A DNA stretch of 64,000 nt from an uncultured Oscillospiraceae bacterium (GCA_900541905.1 UQLQ01000001.1:62001-126000), one strand, 5' to 3'; shown: positions 16,744 to 27,490, numbered from the stretch's first letter. The notes: generated from the letters alone by a model not told the origin. Made by a program: numbers and translations.

Positions 16744-17033
16744 TGGCAGCACAAGACATCATCATTCGTCCAGTTATTACTGAGAGAAGTATGGCTGGCA
16801 TTGGCATGAAGAAGTACACCTTCGAAGTAGCCAAAGATGCAAACAAAATTGAGATTGCTAAAGCAGTTGAAGAACTTTTTGACGTTAAGGTTTCCAAAGT
16901 GAACACCATGCACGTTAGAGGTCATTTACGCCGTCAAGGTAGAAGCGAAGGCTATACTCCAGCGTGGAAAAAAGCAATCGTTTCTTTAACAGAAGACAGC
17001 AAGACAATTGAATTCTTTGACAGTATGATGTAA
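16743..17033 (+). CDS. rplW: 50S ribosomal protein L23
   Basis: A 96-residue protein at the exit of the peptide tunnel, docking site of trigger factor and SRP. IIRPVITERSM at the start and the FDVKVSKVNTMHVRGH core are typical. Its start overlaps the rplD stop by one base, suggesting translational coupling. A 73 bp gap with a small GGGG/CCCC hairpin follows. Confidence 0.96.
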   Translation: MAAQDIIIRPVITERSMAGIGMKKYTFEVAKDANKIEIAKAVEELFDVKVSKVNTMHVRGHLRRQGRSEGYTPAWKKAIVSLTEDSKTIEFFDSMM

Positions 17034-17106
17034 TCCGCTTCTTTATTATAGAGGCAAAGTATGGGGAGAAACCCCGCAAAGCCATCATGAAGGAGAGTGA
17101 AACCGA

Positions 17107-17940
17107 ATGGCAATTATTAACTATAAACCGACCACTCCATCAAGACGTAACATGTCTTGCACGGATTATTCTGGTCTTTCAAAAGTTGCACCGGAAAAGA
17201 GCCTTCTGGCTCCTTTGAATAAAAAATCCGGTCGTAATAGCTACGGTAGAATCACAGTACGTCACAGAGGCGGCGGAAACAGAAGAAAATACCGTATCAT
17301 CGATTTTAAACGTACAAAACACGGCATTCCAGCTACTGTACAAACATTAGAGTACGATCCAAACCGTTCTGCTTTCATTGCACTTGTGCAATACGAAGAC
17401 GGCGAGAAAAGATATATCTTGGCTCCAAACGGTTTGAAAGTTGGAGATATTGTTGTATCCGGTCCTGATGCAGATATTAAACCTGGTAATGCTTTACCAC
17501 TAACCAATATCCCAACCGGTACATTTATTCATAACGTTGAGCTATATCCTGGTAAAGGCGGCCAATTGGCACGTTCTGCCGGTAACATGGCTCAATTAAT
17601 GGCAAAAGAAAACGGCATGGCTCTGTTGAGACTACCTTCCGGCGAACTTAGAAATGTATCTGCATTGTGCATGGCTACTGTTGGTCAGGTAAGTAATACA
17701 GACCATGAGAACGTAAAAATTGGTAAGGCTGGCCGTAAACGTCACCTTGGCTTTAGACCAACCGTTCGTGGTTCCGTTATGAACCCATGCGATCACCCAC
17801 ACGGTGGTGGTGAAGGTAAATCTCCAGTTGGTCGTCCAGGTCCTGTTACACCATGGGGCAAACCTGCTCTTGGTTACAAGACACGTTCTAAGAAACACCG
17901 TTCCGATAAATTTATCGTGAAACGCAGAAACGGCAAATAA
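17107..17940 (+). CDS. rplB: 50S ribosomal protein L2
   Basis: A 277-residue protein essential for subunit association and the peptidyl transferase centre. [23 protein letters not shown] near residue 48 and the C-terminal [19 protein letters not shown] motif with the key histidine are intact. The length is standard. Confidence 0.98.
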   Translation: MAIINYKPTTPSRRNMSCTDYSGLSKVAPEKSLLAPLNKKSGRNSYGRITVRHRGGGNRRKYRIIDFKRTKHGIPATVQTLEYDPNRSAFIALVQYEDGEKRYILAPNGLKVGDIVVSGPDADIKPGNALPLTNIPTGTFIHNVELYPGKGGQLARSAGNMAQLMAKENGMALLRLPSGELRNVSALCMATVGQVSNTDHENVKIGKAGRKRHLGFRPTVRGSVMNPCDHPHGGGEGKSPVGRPGPVTPWGKPALGYKTRSKKHRSDKFIVKRRNGK

Positions 17941-17967
17941 GGCATACAGAAAGGAGCTTATTGAACA

Positions 17968-18243
17968 ATGGGCAGAAGCGTAAAAAAAGGTCCTTACGTA
18001 CAGCCTGTGCTGTTGAAAAGGATTCAACAAATGAATGAAGCCGGCGAAAAGAACATTGTGAAAACATGGAGCAGAGCATCCATTATTTTCCCAGATTTCG
18101 TTGGTCATACAATTGCAGTACACGATGGCCGTAAACATGTTCCAGTGTATGTAACCGAAGATATGGTAGGTCACAAACTAGGTGAGTTTGCACCAACCAG
18201 AACTTACAAAGGTCATGCTGGTTCTAAAACAGGCGGTAAATAA
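17968..18243 (+). CDS. rpsS: 30S ribosomal protein S19
   Basis: A 91-residue protein of the 30S head, contacting S13 and the A-site t[13 protein letters not shown] at the start and [23 protein letters not shown] are diagnostic. A GGAGCT site precedes the ATG. Confidence 0.97.
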   Translation: MGRSVKKGPYVQPVLLKRIQQMNEAGEKNIVKTWSRASIIFPDFVGHTIAVHDGRKHVPVYVTEDMVGHKLGEFAPTRTYKGHAGSKTGGK

Positions 18244-18267
18244 TTTAGGCCGAAAGGAGTGTTTTAA

Positions 18268-18603
18268 ATGGAAGCAAGGGCTTATCTGAAATATGCCCGC
18301 ATTTCACCACGTAAAGTACAAATCGTGCTTGACTTAATCAGAAACAAGCCGGTTGATATGGCTATGGCTATCCTTAAGCATACACCTAAGGCCGCATGCG
18401 AAGACTTGCAAAAATTATTGAAGTCTGCAATGGCTAATGCTGAGAATAACCATGACATGGACGTATCCAGACTTTACGTAGCGGAATGCTTCGTATGTCC
18501 GGGCCCGATCCTCAAGCGTATTCGTCCAAGAGCTCAGGGTCGCGCATATAGAGTATTAAAAAGAACTTCGCACGTAACCCTCGTGCTAAAAGAAAAAGAA
18601 TAA
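18268..18603 (+). CDS. rplV: 50S ribosomal protein L22
   Basis: A 111-residue protein whose beta hairpin lines the exit tunnel. [18 protein letters not shown] near residue 10 and the hairpin [19 protein letters not shown] are clear. Confidence 0.97.
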   Translation: MEARAYLKYARISPRKVQIVLDLIRNKPVDMAMAILKHTPKAACEDLQKLLKSAMANAENNHDMDVSRLYVAECFVCPGPILKRIRPRAQGRAYRVLKRTSHVTLVLKEKE

Positions 18604-18622
18604 GCAATAGAGGAGGTAAACT

Positions 18623-19285
18623 ATGGGCCAGAAAGTTAACCCACATGGCATTCGTGTGGGCGTTATCAAAGATTGGGATTCCCGCTGGTTCGCGAAGGAC
18701 AACGTTTTTGGCGATACATTGGTAGAAGATTATAACCTACGTAAAGTATTGAAAAAACAACTTGCAGCAGCTGGTGTTCCTAAAATTGAAATTGAGCGCG
18801 ATGCTTCTAAGGTTCGTGTTCACATTCACTGCGCAAAGCCTGGTATGGTAATCGGTAAAGGCGGCGCAGAAATCGAAAAATTGCGTTTGCAATGCGAAAA
18901 AATGTTGAAAAAACCTGTTGTGATTAATATCGTTGAAGTGAAAACTCCTGATACAAATGCACAATTGGTTGCTGAAAATATTGCACAACAACTAGAGAAA
19001 AGAATTTCATTCCGCCGTGCTATGAAACAATGCATCGGTCGTGCAATGAAAATGGGTGTAAAAGGTATCAAAACTCAAGTTTCCGGTCGTTTAGGCGGCG
19101 CTGAAATTGCTAGAGCAGAACGTTACCATGATGGCACCATTCCGCTACAGACATTAAGAGCTGACATTGACTATGGTTTTGCAGAGGCTATGACCACATA
19201 CGGTCTAATCGGCGTTAAAGTCTGGATTTACAGAGGCGAGGTACTACAAGATACTAAGGCTCGTAAGGAAGGAGGCAGTAAATAA
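18623..19285 (+). CDS. rpsC: 30S ribosomal protein S3
   Basis: A 220-residue protein of the mRNA entry tunnel with helicase function. It starts [14 protein letters not shown] and has a KH domain with the [14 protein letters not shown] loop near residue 75. It overlaps the next gene by one base. Confidence 0.98.
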   Translation: MGQKVNPHGIRVGVIKDWDSRWFAKDNVFGDTLVEDYNLRKVLKKQLAAAGVPKIEIERDASKVRVHIHCAKPGMVIGKGGAEIEKLRLQCEKMLKKPVVINIVEVKTPDTNAQLVAENIAQQLEKRISFRRAMKQCIGRAMKMGVKGIKTQVSGRLGGAEIARAERYHDGTIPLQTLRADIDYGFAEAMTTYGLIGVKVWIYRGEVLQDTKARKEGGSK

Positions 19286-19710
19286 TGCTGTTGCCTAAAC
19301 GCGTTAAATATCGTAGAGTTCACCGTGGCCGTTTGACAGGTAAAGCTTACCGCGGAAACAAAGTAACCAACGGTGATTTTGGTATTCAAGCGACTGAACC
19401 GGCTTGGATTACTTCCAACCAAATCGAGGCAGCCCGTATCGCTATGACACGTTACTGCAAAAGATTCGGTAAAGTTTGGATTAAAATTTTCCCAGATAAA
19501 CCAATTACAGAGAAACCTGCTGAAACTCGAATGGGTTCCGGTAAAGGTTCTCCGGAGTACTGGGTTGCAGTGGTAAAACCAGGCAGAGTTATGTTTGAAA
19601 TTGCTGGTGTTCCTGAAGAAACAGCAAGAGAAGCATTGCGTTTGGCTGCCAACAAATTACCAATCAAGTGTAAATTTGTAAAAAGGGAAGAAACGGGGGG
19701 TGAGCAGTAA
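19285..19710 (+). CDS. rplP: 50S ribosomal protein L16
   Basis: A 141-residue protein at the A-site side of the central protuberance. It starts [16 protein letters not shown]; the [19 protein letters not shown] loop reaches toward tRNA. It overlaps both neighbours by one base, indicating coupled translation. Confidence 0.98.
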   Translation: MLLPKRVKYRRVHRGRLTGKAYRGNKVTNGDFGIQATEPAWITSNQIEAARIAMTRYCKRFGKVWIKIFPDKPITEKPAETRMGSGKGSPEYWVAVVKPGRVMFEIAGVPEETAREALRLAANKLPIKCKFVKREETGGEQ

Positions 19711-19916
19711 TGAAGGCCTCAGAGATGAAAAAATTATCTACAGCAGAGTTAGAAACTAAGCTTAAAGACCTTAAGGCCGAACTTTTCAACCTGCGTTTCC
19801 AGCTTGCCATTAACCAGCTCGATAACCCGATGCGTGTTTCCGCTGTGAAGAAAGATATTGCTCGTGTAAAAACTGTTTTACGTGAGAATGAAATCAATAA
19901 CAGCAAGAATGCGTAA
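19710..19916 (+). CDS. rpmC: 50S ribosomal protein L29
   Basis: A 68-residue two-helix protein near the tunnel exit. [20 protein letters not shown] and the LFNLRFQLA motif identify it. The start overlaps the rplP stop. Confidence 0.96.
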   Translation: MKASEMKKLSTAELETKLKDLKAELFNLRFQLAINQLDNPMRVSAVKKDIARVKTVLRENEINNSKNA

Positions 19917-19933
19917 CGGAAGGAGGTTTAGCT

Positions 19934-20191
19934 GTGAGCGATAGAAACATGAGAAAAACCTTGGTTGGCAAGGTGAAAAGCAACAAAATGGAAAAAACCA
20001 TTGTTGTAGCAATCGAAGACAGCGTAAAGCATCCGCTTTACAATAAAATTATTAAACGTACCATCAACGTAAAAGCACACGATGAGAAAAATGAGTGCAA
20101 CATTGGTGACGTAGTACGTGTTATGGAGACTCGTCCTCTTTCTAAAGATAAGAGATGGAGACTCGTTGAGATTATTGAGAAAGCTAAATAA
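19934..20191 (+). CDS. rpsQ: 30S ribosomal protein S17
   Basis: An 85-residue OB-fold primary binding protein of 16S r[23 protein letters not shown] and the [23 protein letters not shown] end are typical. It begins with GTG, 6 bases after an AAGGAGG site. Confidence 0.97.
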   Translation: MSDRNMRKTLVGKVKSNKMEKTIVVAIEDSVKHPLYNKIIKRTINVKAHDEKNECNIGDVVRVMETRPLSKDKRWRLVEIIEKAK

Positions 20192-20221
20192 TTTTAGCTT
20201 GTAAAGAAGGAGGAACGCACT

Positions 20222-20590
20222 GTGATACAACAGCAAAGTTACCTTAAAGTTGCCGACAACACCGGCGCGAAAGAGATTATGTGCATCCGCGTTCTAGGTG
20301 GTACCGGCAGAAGGTATGCCAATATTGGCGACGTTGTGGTTGCTTCCGTTAAAAAAGCAGCACCCGGCGGCGTTGTTAAAAAAGGCGACGTTGTAAAAGC
20401 AGTTATTGTAAGAACTGCTTTTGGTGTTCGCCGTGAGGACGGCACATACATTCGTTTTGACGAAAATGCAGCCGTTATCATCAGAGACGATAAAAATCCA
20501 AGGGGAACACGTATCTTTGGCCCAGTAGCCAGAGAATTGCGTGACAAAGACTATTTGAAAATTCTAAGTCTTGCCCCTGAAGTACTATAA
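20222..20590 (+). CDS. rplN: 50S ribosomal protein L14
   Basis: A 122-residue beta-barrel protein at the subunit interface. It starts at GTG ([18 protein letters not shown]) after an AAGGAGG site, and ends with [12 protein letters not shown]...[10 protein letters not shown] as in other bacteria. Confidence 0.98.
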   Translation: MIQQQSYLKVADNTGAKEIMCIRVLGGTGRRYANIGDVVVASVKKAAPGGVVKKGDVVKAVIVRTAFGVRREDGTYIRFDENAAVIIRDDKNPRGTRIFGPVARELRDKDYLKILSLAPEVL

Positions 20591-20606
20591 TGGGAGGTGC
20601 TCACTA

Positions 20607-20924
20607 ATGAACAAAATTCATGTTAAAACTGGTGACACCGTCATCATTTTAAGCGGCAAGGACCGCGGCAAAGAAGGCAAAGTCTTAGCAGTTAGCCCAA
20701 AAGAGGGTAAAGTGATTGTAGAAGGCCGTAACATGGTTACAAAACATGTGAAACCTCGCAAAATGGGTGAGCAAGGCGGTATTGCAAAAGCAGAAGGTGC
20801 TATGTATGCATGTAAAGTTCAGCTAGTTTGCTCTGCTTGCGGTAAACCTACACGTGTTGCACATAAAATTTCTGAAGACGGTAAAAAAGCACGCATTTGC
20901 AAAAAATGCGGTGCAACGCTGTAA
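20607..20924 (+). CDS. rplX: 50S ribosomal protein L24 with C-terminal zinc ribbon
   Basis: A 105-residue assembly-initiator protein. The KOW motif is KTGDTVIILSGKDRGKEGKV. A C-terminal extension with two Cys pairs (CSACGKP ... CKKCGATL, residues about 78-105) forms a zinc ribbon seen in some Clostridia L24 proteins. The ATG at 20607 is used because GGGAGGT at 20592-20598 is 8 bases before it; upstream in-frame codons belong to the rplN end. Confidence 0.96.
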   Translation: MNKIHVKTGDTVIILSGKDRGKEGKVLAVSPKEGKVIVEGRNMVTKHVKPRKMGEQGGIAKAEGAMYACKVQLVCSACGKPTRVAHKISEDGKKARICKKCGATL

Positions 20925-20936
20925 GGAGGATAAAAC

Positions 20937-21476
20937 ATGGCTAGACTTAAGGATTACTACAAGCAAGACATTGCTCCTGCATTGATGAAAAAATTCTCTT
21001 ACAAAAGCGTAATGCAAATTCCTAAGCTAGAGAAAGTAGTTATCAATGTTGGCGCAGGCGAAGCAAAAGATAACGCAAAAGCAATTGAAGCTATCATGAC
21101 AGATATTGCTGCAATTACAGGTCAGAAACCAATGACATGTAAAGCAAAAAAATCAGTTGCTAACTTTAAATTGCGCGAAGGCATGAATATCGGCGTTAAA
21201 GTTACACTAAGAGGCGAGAACATGTATGAGTTTGTTGACAAACTATTCAATGTTGCTCTACCTCGCGTAAGAGACTTCAGAGGAATTAATCCAAACTCTT
21301 TTGACGGCCGTGGCAACTACAACATGGGTCTAAAAGAACAATTGATTTTCCCAGAAATCGATTACGATAAAATTGATAAGGTTCGCGGAATGGACATCTG
21401 TTTCGTAACAACTGCAAACACCGACGAAGAGTCTAAAGAGTTGCTAACTCTAATGGGCGCTCCGTTTGCGAAATAA
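20937..21476 (+). CDS. rplE: 50S ribosomal protein L5
   Basis: A 179-residue 5S rRNA-binding protein of the central protuberance. [18 protein letters not shown] at the start, [16 protein letters not shown] and the [20 protein letters not shown] end are characteristic. Confidence 0.98.
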   Translation: MARLKDYYKQDIAPALMKKFSYKSVMQIPKLEKVVINVGAGEAKDNAKAIEAIMTDIAAITGQKPMTCKAKKSVANFKLREGMNIGVKVTLRGENMYEFVDKLFNVALPRVRDFRGINPNSFDGRGNYNMGLKEQLIFPEIDYDKIDKVRGMDICFVTTANTDEESKELLTLMGAPFAK

Positions 21477-21488
21477 GGAGGGAATATT

Positions 21489-21674
21489 GTGGCCAAAACT
21501 TCTATGAAAGTAAAACAACAAAGAGGTTCCAAATACTCTACTCGCGAATACAACAGATGCAAAATCTGTGGCAGGCCGCACGCCTATCTTCGTAAGTTCG
21601 GTATTTGCCGTATATGCTTTAGAGAATTAGCCCACAAAGGTCAAATTCCAGGCGTTAAAAAGGCAAGCTGGTAA
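21489..21674 (+). CDS. rpsN: 30S ribosomal protein S14, zinc (type Z) form
   Basis: A 61-residue head protein. Four cysteines (CKIC near 24 and CRIC near 40) bind zinc, making this the zinc-containing S14 rather than the longer zinc-free paralogue. It starts with GTG after GGAGGG. Confidence 0.97.
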   Translation: MAKTSMKVKQQRGSKYSTREYNRCKICGRPHAYLRKFGICRICFRELAHKGQIPGVKKASW

Positions 21675-21697
21675 GCTTAGCAAAGGAGGTAAACGGT

Positions 21698-22096
21698 ATG
21701 CAAATTACAGATCCAATTGCAGATTTGCTTACACGTATCCGCAACGCGAGTGCTGCGAAACATGACTCCGTTGAAGTTCCTGCATCTAACATGAAAAAGT
21801 CTATTGTACAAATTCTTGTTGATGAAGGATACGTGAAAAACTTCACAGTTGTTGAAGACGGCAAACAAGGCATGATTAAAATTAACTTAAAATATGGCGA
21901 GGGTAAAACCTCTGTTATCAAAGGTCTGAAAAGAGTTTCTAAACCAGGCCTAAGAATTTATTCCAATGCAGAAGAACTACCAAAGGTTATCAAAGGCCTA
22001 GGTGTAGCTATCATCTCTACTTCCAAAGGTGTTATGACAGACCGTCAAGCACGCAAAGAGAATGTTGGCGGCGAAGTTCTAGCATTCATTTGGTAA
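21698..22096 (+). CDS. rpsH: 30S ribosomal protein S8
   Basis: A 132-residue central-domain protein of 16S rRNA assembly. [13 protein letters not shown] at the start and the [21 protein letters not shown]-terminal motif are diagnostic. In E. coli it represses the spc operon; that is not shown here. Confidence 0.98.
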   Translation: MQITDPIADLLTRIRNASAAKHDSVEVPASNMKKSIVQILVDEGYVKNFTVVEDGKQGMIKINLKYGEGKTSVIKGLKRVSKPGLRIYSNAEELPKVIKGLGVAIISTSKGVMTDRQARKENVGGEVLAFIW

Positions 22097-22112
22097 GGTA
22101 GGGGGTGCAGTA

Positions 22113-22661
22113 ATGTCTCGAATTGGAAGAAAACCGATAAATATTCCCGCTGGCGTTGATGTAACCATTAACGGCAACGTAGTTACAGTAAAAGGTGCAA
22201 AGGCAACTTTATCCCAAGAGATTCATCCAAACATCACAGTAACAAAAGAAGACAATGTGATTCTTGTTACTCGTCCAAATGATGATAAGGAGAATCGTTC
22301 TCTACATGGTTTAAGCCGTACACTAATCAATAACATGGTTGTTGGTGTAACAGAAGGCTACAAAAAAGAGCTTGATGTTAACGGCGTTGGCTACCGTGTA
22401 GCAAAACAAGGCAAAGACTTGGTAATGAACCTTGGTTTCTCTCACCAAGTAATTATGCCTGAGATTGACGGCATCACAATTGAATGCCCATCTCCAAACA
22501 AAATCATTGTTTCCGGTCCAGATAAGCAAAAGGTTGGTCAGTTTGCTGCTGAGATTCGCGAGAAACGTCTACCTGAACCATATAAAGGCAAGGGTATTAA
22601 ATATGTTGACGAAGTAATCCGCCGCAAAGAAGGTAAAGCTGGTAAGGGTTCTAAGAAGTAA
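22113..22661 (+). CDS. rplF: 50S ribosomal protein L6
   Basis: A 182-residue protein near the GTPase-associated centre, with two similar domains. [18 protein letters not shown] opens the protein and [21 protein letters not shown] closes it, both typical. Confidence 0.98.
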   Translation: MSRIGRKPINIPAGVDVTINGNVVTVKGAKATLSQEIHPNITVTKEDNVILVTRPNDDKENRSLHGLSRTLINNMVVGVTEGYKKELDVNGVGYRVAKQGKDLVMNLGFSHQVIMPEIDGITIECPSPNKIIVSGPDKQKVGQFAAEIREKRLPEPYKGKGIKYVDEVIRRKEGKAGKGSKK

Positions 22662-22674
22662 GGAGTGAAACGTT

Positions 22675-23034
22675 ATGGTGAATAAAGCTGATAAAAATAC
22701 AGCTCGTCTAAAGCGTCACAGAAGAGTGCGCGGTAAGATTTCCGGCACAACTGAGTGCCCACGCCTAAATGTATTCCGCTCCACCAAAAACATCTATGCT
22801 CAGATTATTGATGATGTTAAAGGGGTTACTCTTGTAGCAGCTTCTACTCTGGACAAAGAGTTTACTGGTAATGGCGGAAACAAAGAGGCAGCACGTGAAG
22901 TTGGTAAAATGATTGCAAAACGTGCTAAAGATAAAGGTATCACAGAGGTCGTTTTTGACCGCGGTGGTTATATTTTCCACGGCCGTGTCAAAGAGCTGGC
23001 CGAAGGCGCCCGTGAGGGTGGCCTCAACTTCTAA
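22675..23034 (+). CDS. rplR: 50S ribosomal protein L18
   Basis: A 119-residue 5S rRNA-binding protein. [21 protein letters not shown] near the start and the [25 protein letters not shown] ending region identify it. The ATG used has GGAGTG upstream; a GTG one codon later is possible. Confidence 0.97.
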   Translation: MVNKADKNTARLKRHRRVRGKISGTTECPRLNVFRSTKNIYAQIIDDVKGVTLVAASTLDKEFTGNGGNKEAAREVGKMIAKRAKDKGITEVVFDRGGYIFHGRVKELAEGAREGGLNF

Positions 23035-23051
23035 GAAGGAGGAAATTACTT

Positions 23052-23549
23052 TTGGCTAGAATTGACGCATCAACATTAGATTTAAAAGAACACGTAGTTG
23101 CTATCAACCGTGTTTCTAAAACTGTAAAAGGTGGCCGTATCTTCAAATTTGCTGCTCTTGTAGTAGTAGGTGACGGTAACGGCATTGTAGGTTTTGGTAT
23201 TGGTAAATCAGGTGAAGTTCCTGATTCTATCCGTAAAGGCATTGAAGATGCTAAGAAAAACCTAATGAGAGTTTCCATGCGTGGCACAACAATTCCTCAT
23301 GAGGTAATTGGTGCTTACGATGCAGGCCGTGTTTTGATGAAACCAGCTGCTCCTGGTACTGGTGTTATCGCTGGCGGACCTGTTCGTGCGGTTGTTGAAG
23401 CAGCAGGTATTAAAGATATTAGAACAAAAGCTTTGCGTTCTAATAATCCTTGCAACGTAGTTAGAGCAACCATTCAAGGTTTGGCTCAATTGCGTACTGC
23501 TGAAGAAGTTGCTGCAGCTCGCGGCAAATCCGTAAAAGAAATTTTATAA
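23052..23549 (+). CDS. rpsE: 30S ribosomal protein S5
   Basis: A 165-residue accuracy-related protein with a double-stranded-RNA-binding-like N-domain. [17 protein letters not shown] and [19 protein letters not shown] are clear, and the C-domain ends [14 protein letters not shown]. The start is TTG at 23052, 8 bases after an AAGGAGG-like site. Confidence 0.97.
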   Translation: MARIDASTLDLKEHVVAINRVSKTVKGGRIFKFAALVVVGDGNGIVGFGIGKSGEVPDSIRKGIEDAKKNLMRVSMRGTTIPHEVIGAYDAGRVLMKPAAPGTGVIAGGPVRAVVEAAGIKDIRTKALRSNNPCNVVRATIQGLAQLRTAEEVAAARGKSVKEIL

Positions 23550-23564
23550 TAGGGGGTAGCAATT

Positions 23565-23744
23565 ATGGCACAGCTAAAAATTAAGCTGGTTAAAAGCCTT
23601 ATCGGCAGTAAAAAGGACCAAATTGCGACTGCCCAGGCTTTAGGCTTGAAAAGAATCGGCGATTGTACAACACAACCCGATAATCCACAAACTAAAGGCA
23701 AGGTGGCTAAAATCATCCACCTCATCGACGTAACAGAAGCGTAA
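23565..23744 (+). CDS. rpmD: 50S ribosomal protein L30
   Basis: A 59-residue protein. I translated it directly: it begins MAQLKIKLVKSLIGSKKDQ and continues through TAQALGLKRIGD to KVAKIIHLIDVTEA, the standard bacterial L30 pattern. A GGGGGT site precedes the ATG; it lies between rpsE and rplO as usual. Confidence 0.96.
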   Translation: MAQLKIKLVKSLIGSKKDQIATAQALGLKRIGDCTTQPDNPQTKGKVAKIIHLIDVTEA

Positions 23745-23761
23745 GAAGGAGGTGCTTTATA

Positions 23762-24202
23762 ATGAAATTGCACGATTTATCTGCTGTACCAGGCTCTACT
23801 AAAGTTTCTAAAAGAGTTGGTAGAGGTCATGGCTCCGGTCAAGGTAAAACTGCTGGTAAAGGCCACAAAGGTCAAAAAGCAAGATCAGGCGCAAGCATTC
23901 GCCCGGGTTTTGAAGGCGGCCAAATGCCTTTGCAAAGACGTGTACCTAAAAGAGGTTTCAACAACATTTTCGCGAAAGAAATCATCGCTATCAATGTAGG
24001 TTCTTTGGAATCTTTTGAAAACGGTGCTGTTGTAGATACACAAGCTTTAATCGATGCAGGTCTTGTCAACAAATGTTGTGACGGCATCAAAATCCTAGGA
24101 AACGGCAAACTAACAAAGAGCTTAACTGTGAAAGTTGGTGCTTATTCCGAAGGAGCGAAGCAAAAGATTGAATCTGCAGGTGGGAAGGCAGAGGTGATCT
24201 GA
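23762..24202 (+). CDS. rplO: 50S ribosomal protein L15
   Basis: A 146-residue late-assembly protein. The glycine/lysine-rich N-terminal extension (RVGRGHGSGQGKTAGKGHKG) and FEGGQMPLQRRVPKRGFNN are diagnostic. It ends one base before the secY start codon. Confidence 0.98.
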   Translation: MKLHDLSAVPGSTKVSKRVGRGHGSGQGKTAGKGHKGQKARSGASIRPGFEGGQMPLQRRVPKRGFNNIFAKEIIAINVGSLESFENGAVVDTQALIDAGLVNKCCDGIKILGNGKLTKSLTVKVGAYSEGAKQKIESAGGKAEVI

Positions 24203-24203
24203 A

Positions 24204-25538
24204 TTGTTCAAAACAATACGGAATGCCTGGGCTTTGCCTGACCTAAGAAAAAAATTGCTGTTTACACTGTTTATCATCATCATTTTTAGAATTGGTTCAG
24301 TCATTCCTGTTCCTTTTCTAAATGCAGATGCATTAAGAGGTTTAATGGATACCGTTGCCGGAAGTGGTTCTGCACTGGGATACCTTGATATGTTGTCCGG
24401 TGGTGCGTTTGCAAGTGCTACGTTATTTGCAATGTCAATTACTCCGTACATCAACGCATCCATTATTATGCAGTTGTTAACAGTTGCTATTCCGCCTTTG
24501 GAGCGTTTGTCCAGAGATGGTGAGCTGGGACGCAAGAAAATTACAGCCATTACCCGTTACTTGACAGTAGGTCTTGGTCTGCTGCAAGGTACAGGTTACT
24601 ACTTCTATTTAAGAGCAAGTAACTTTGAGGGTACAAATGTTGTAAAATACACAGAAGGCGGCGCACAAGTTTTCTCAGCAATTGTAATTATCCTGACATT
24701 TACTGCTGGTACTGCATTGCTGATGTGGCTTGGTGAACAAATTAATAAACGTGGTGTTGGCAACGGCATTTCTATTATCCTGTTCGCAGGTATCGTAGCG
24801 AATATGCCAACCCTGTTTACTCACTTGGTTAACTACTTTATTGATGCATGCAAATACCCGGGTGCAAGCTGGAGATACTTCATCTTGGCACCGGTATTCC
24901 TACTCATTTTCTTAGGATTACTATGGGTGATTTCTTTTATGAACGACGCAGAGCGCAGAATTCCGATTCAATATGCAAAACGCGTAGTTGGAAGAAAAAT
25001 GTATCAAGGCCAGAGTACACATATTCCAATCAAAGTTGGTGTTTCCGGTGTGCTGCCGGTTATCTTTGCCAGCTCAATCCTTTCAATTCCAAGTACCATT
25101 CAAATTTTCTTGGGTGACTCTGTAAGCGAAGGATTCTGGAAAGGCTTTTTTGATGCCTTCACCACAGGCGGTTGGATTTACTGTATTATCTTTGCAATTT
25201 TGATTATCTTGTTTGCGTTCTTCTACGTAACCATTCAATATAATCCGGTTGAAATAGCCAACAACTTGCGTCAGAACAACGGTTCTATTCCGGGTATTCG
25301 TCCGGGTAAACCAACCTCTGACTATATTGCAAAAATTCTTTCTAAGATTACCCTTATCGGTGCATTGTTCCTGGCAGTAATCGCTTTGGTACCAATGATT
25401 TACACATCTGCTTCCGGTATGCACGAACTAACAATGGGTGGTACGTCTATTATCATCTTAGTTGGTGTTGCCTTAGAGACCATCAAACAAATGGAATCTC
25501 AAATGCAAATGCGTAACTATAAAGGCTTCTTAGATTAA
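24204..25538 (+). CDS. secY: preprotein translocase channel SecY
   Basis: A 444-residue ten-helix protein forming the Sec channel. The plug region and helix 2 (SGGAFASATLFAMSITPYINASIIMQ) and the cytoplasmic loops (AERRIPIQYAKRVVGRKMYQGQSTHIPIKV near 260) that contact SecA and the ribosome are intact. It starts with TTG at 24204, with GAGGTGATC directly upstream inside the end of rplO, so translation is probably coupled. Confidence 0.97.
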   Translation: MFKTIRNAWALPDLRKKLLFTLFIIIIFRIGSVIPVPFLNADALRGLMDTVAGSGSALGYLDMLSGGAFASATLFAMSITPYINASIIMQLLTVAIPPLERLSRDGELGRKKITAITRYLTVGLGLLQGTGYYFYLRASNFEGTNVVKYTEGGAQVFSAIVIILTFTAGTALLMWLGEQINKRGVGNGISIILFAGIVANMPTLFTHLVNYFIDACKYPGASWRYFILAPVFLLIFLGLLWVISFMNDAERRIPIQYAKRVVGRKMYQGQSTHIPIKVGVSGVLPVIFASSILSIPSTIQIFLGDSVSEGFWKGFFDAFTTGGWIYCIIFAILIILFAFFYVTIQYNPVEIANNLRQNNGSIPGIRPGKPTSDYIAKILSKITLIGALFLAVIALVPMIYTSASGMHELTMGGTSIIILVGVALETIKQMESQMQMRNYKGFLD

Positions 25539-25566
25539 TGCTTTCGGCGGATAGGAGTCAAAAGAT

Positions 25567-26199
25567 ATGAATATCATTCTTCTTGGCGCACCGGGCGCCG
25601 GAAAAGGAACACAAGCGGCAATTATTTGTGAACGCTTGAACATTCCGACAATTTCAACGGGTAATATTATCCGTGCAGCGCTGAAAAGCGGTACTGAAAT
25701 GGGTTTAAAAGCAAAGTCTTATATGGACCAAGGTAAACTGGTTCCGGACGAAGTAGTGATTGGCATTATCAAAGAGCGTTTAGCGGAAGATGATTGCCAA
25801 AACGGCTTTGTATTGGACGGTTTTCCACGTACCATTCCTCAGGCCGAGGCTCTGGATAACATGGGCATACAGATTGATAAAGTCATTGATATTGAAGTGT
25901 CAGATGAAGAAATCGTAAGCCGCTTGTCCGGACGCCGTGTTTGTGAAAGTTGCAGTGATACTTACCATGTGGAGCATAATCCACCAAAAGTAGAAGGCAA
26001 ATGTGATAAATGTAACGGCACCCTTGTTCAGCGTAAAGATGATCATCCTGAAACAGTAAAAGATCGCTTGCACGTATACCACGAACAAACAGAACCGTTA
26101 AAAGGCTATTATGAAAAACAAGGTAAATTGTTTGAAGTAAAAGGCGAAGGAGATATCAACGAGATTACTCGTTTGACTCTTGCCGCAATTGAGGCGTAA
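25567..26199 (+). CDS. adk: adenylate kinase with zinc-binding lid
   Basis: A 210-residue enzyme interconverting ATP + AMP and 2 ADP. The P-loop is [11 protein letters not shown] at residues 7-17; NMP-binding segment [12 protein letters not shown]; lid near 125-160 with four cysteines (CESC ... CDKC) that bind zinc, the Gram-positive form; [11 protein letters not shown] arginine region. It follows secY in the usual Firmicutes order and precedes map by two bases. Confidence 0.97.
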   Translation: MNIILLGAPGAGKGTQAAIICERLNIPTISTGNIIRAALKSGTEMGLKAKSYMDQGKLVPDEVVIGIIKERLAEDDCQNGFVLDGFPRTIPQAEALDNMGIQIDKVIDIEVSDEEIVSRLSGRRVCESCSDTYHVEHNPPKVEGKCDKCNGTLVQRKDDHPETVKDRLHVYHEQTEPLKGYYEKQGKLFEVKGEGDINEITRLTLAAIEA

Positions 26200-26201
26200 C
26201 T

Positions 26202-26954
26202 ATGGTTGTGTTAAAAACAAGTCGCGAACTCAAAGCTATGCGAGACGCGGGTAGGATTTCATCACAGGCTTTAAAATTGGCCGGTGAAGCGGTTGAACCG
26301 GGGGTAAGTACTCTGGAAATCGACCGTATTGTTCGTAAGTATATAGAAGGGCAAGGTGCAACACCTTCTTTTCTAAATTATGGGGGATTCCCAGCAAGTG
26401 CTTGTATTTCAGTGAATGATGTGGTCATCCACGGCATACCTCGTAAGCATCAAATATTAAAGCAGGGCGACATTGTAAGCATTGACGTCGGTGCTTTTTA
26501 TGAAGGTTTCCACGGCGACAACGCATGGACATTCCCATGCGGGGAAGTTAGCAAGGAAGCACAGGATCTTATGGATGTAACTCGCGAAAGTTTGTTTGAA
26601 GGAATTAACGCCGCAAGGCCCGGAAACAGACTAGGCGATATTGGAAGCGCGGTCCAAAGGTATGTCGAGGCGCGCGGCTACTCGGTGGTACGCGATTTTG
26701 TCGGCCACGGAGTAGGTGCGGAGCTGCATGAAGATCCGAGCGTACCAAATTACGGCACACCGGGAAGAGGTGTGCGTCTGTTACCAGGAATGACAATTGC
26801 AATTGAACCAATGGTGAATCAAGGAGTACACACAGTTGAGACTTTGTCTGATAACTGGTCTGTTGTAACTTCAGATGGAAAACTATCTGCTCATTTTGAG
26901 CATACAATTGCAATTACACCGGACGGTCCTGTAATTCTTACATTGCCGGATTAA
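26202..26954 (+). CDS. map: methionine aminopeptidase, type I
   Basis: A 250-residue metalloenzyme removing initiator Met from new proteins. The five metal ligands sit in the expected motifs: IVSIDVGAFYEGFHGDNAWTF (two Asp), FVGHGVGAELHEDPSVP (His), AIEPMVNQG (Glu) and SAHFEHTIAI (Glu). It starts two bases after adk; it has no long N-terminal extension. Confidence 0.96.
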   Translation: MVVLKTSRELKAMRDAGRISSQALKLAGEAVEPGVSTLEIDRIVRKYIEGQGATPSFLNYGGFPASACISVNDVVIHGIPRKHQILKQGDIVSIDVGAFYEGFHGDNAWTFPCGEVSKEAQDLMDVTRESLFEGINAARPGNRLGDIGSAVQRYVEARGYSVVRDFVGHGVGAELHEDPSVPNYGTPGRGVRLLPGMTIAIEPMVNQGVHTVETLSDNWSVVTSDGKLSAHFEHTIAITPDGPVILTLPD

Positions 26955-26964
26955 GGTGAACGAA

Positions 26965-27207
26965 ATGGAATTTGTAAAAGGACTGGTTGTACGGTCTAAA
27001 GCAGGGCATGACAAAGGCAGTTTTTATCTTGTATTAGGTTTAGAAACTGATATGGCAGTTGTCTGTGACGGTAGCCGCCGTGCTCTTGCTAACCCAAAGA
27101 GAAAGAAGCTGATACATCTTTCTCCGACAAAAACGGTAATTCCGAATCATTTAATGAAAACCAATCGAGAAATCTATGAACATTTACAGCCGTTTCGCTG
27201 CAAATAG
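26965..27207 (+). CDS. KOW-domain RNA-binding protein (L14e-like)
   Basis: An 80-residue basic protein with a KOW-like fold: VKGLVVRSKAGHDKGSFYLVL then ALANPKRKKLIHL. Homologues of this small protein commonly sit between map and infA in Firmicutes and are thought to be ribosome- or RNA-associated; the exact role is not established. I use ATG 26965, 5 bases after AAGGTGA, instead of the GTG at 26956. Confidence 0.8.
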   Translation: MEFVKGLVVRSKAGHDKGSFYLVLGLETDMAVVCDGSRRALANPKRKKLIHLSPTKTVIPNHLMKTNREIYEHLQPFRCK

Positions 27208-27234
27208 ATTTTCCGCTTTAGGAGGTTATTCTTT

Positions 27235-27453
27235 ATGTCAAAACAGGACGTAATTGAGATTGAGGGTACGGTAACGGAAGCTCTGCCAAATGCAATGTTT
27301 AATGTAGAGCTACCAAATGGCCATACAATACTAGCTCATATATCAGGTAAATTGCGTATGAATTTTATTCGTATTTTACCCGGTGATAAGGTAACAGTCG
27401 AAATGTCACCTTATGATTTAACAAGAGGACGTATTACATGGCGTTCAAAGTAA
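27235..27453 (+). CDS. infA: translation initiation factor IF-1
   Basis: A 72-residue OB-fold factor that occupies the 30S A site. It starts [20 protein letters not shown] and ends [18 protein letters not shown], as in all bacteria. AGGAGG precedes the ATG. Confidence 0.98.
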   Translation: MSKQDVIEIEGTVTEALPNAMFNVELPNGHTILAHISGKLRMNFIRILPGDKVTVEMSPYDLTRGRITWRSK

Positions 27454-27490
27454 ACGAAACGACGACTTCACTAATAAGGAGGGCGCACAA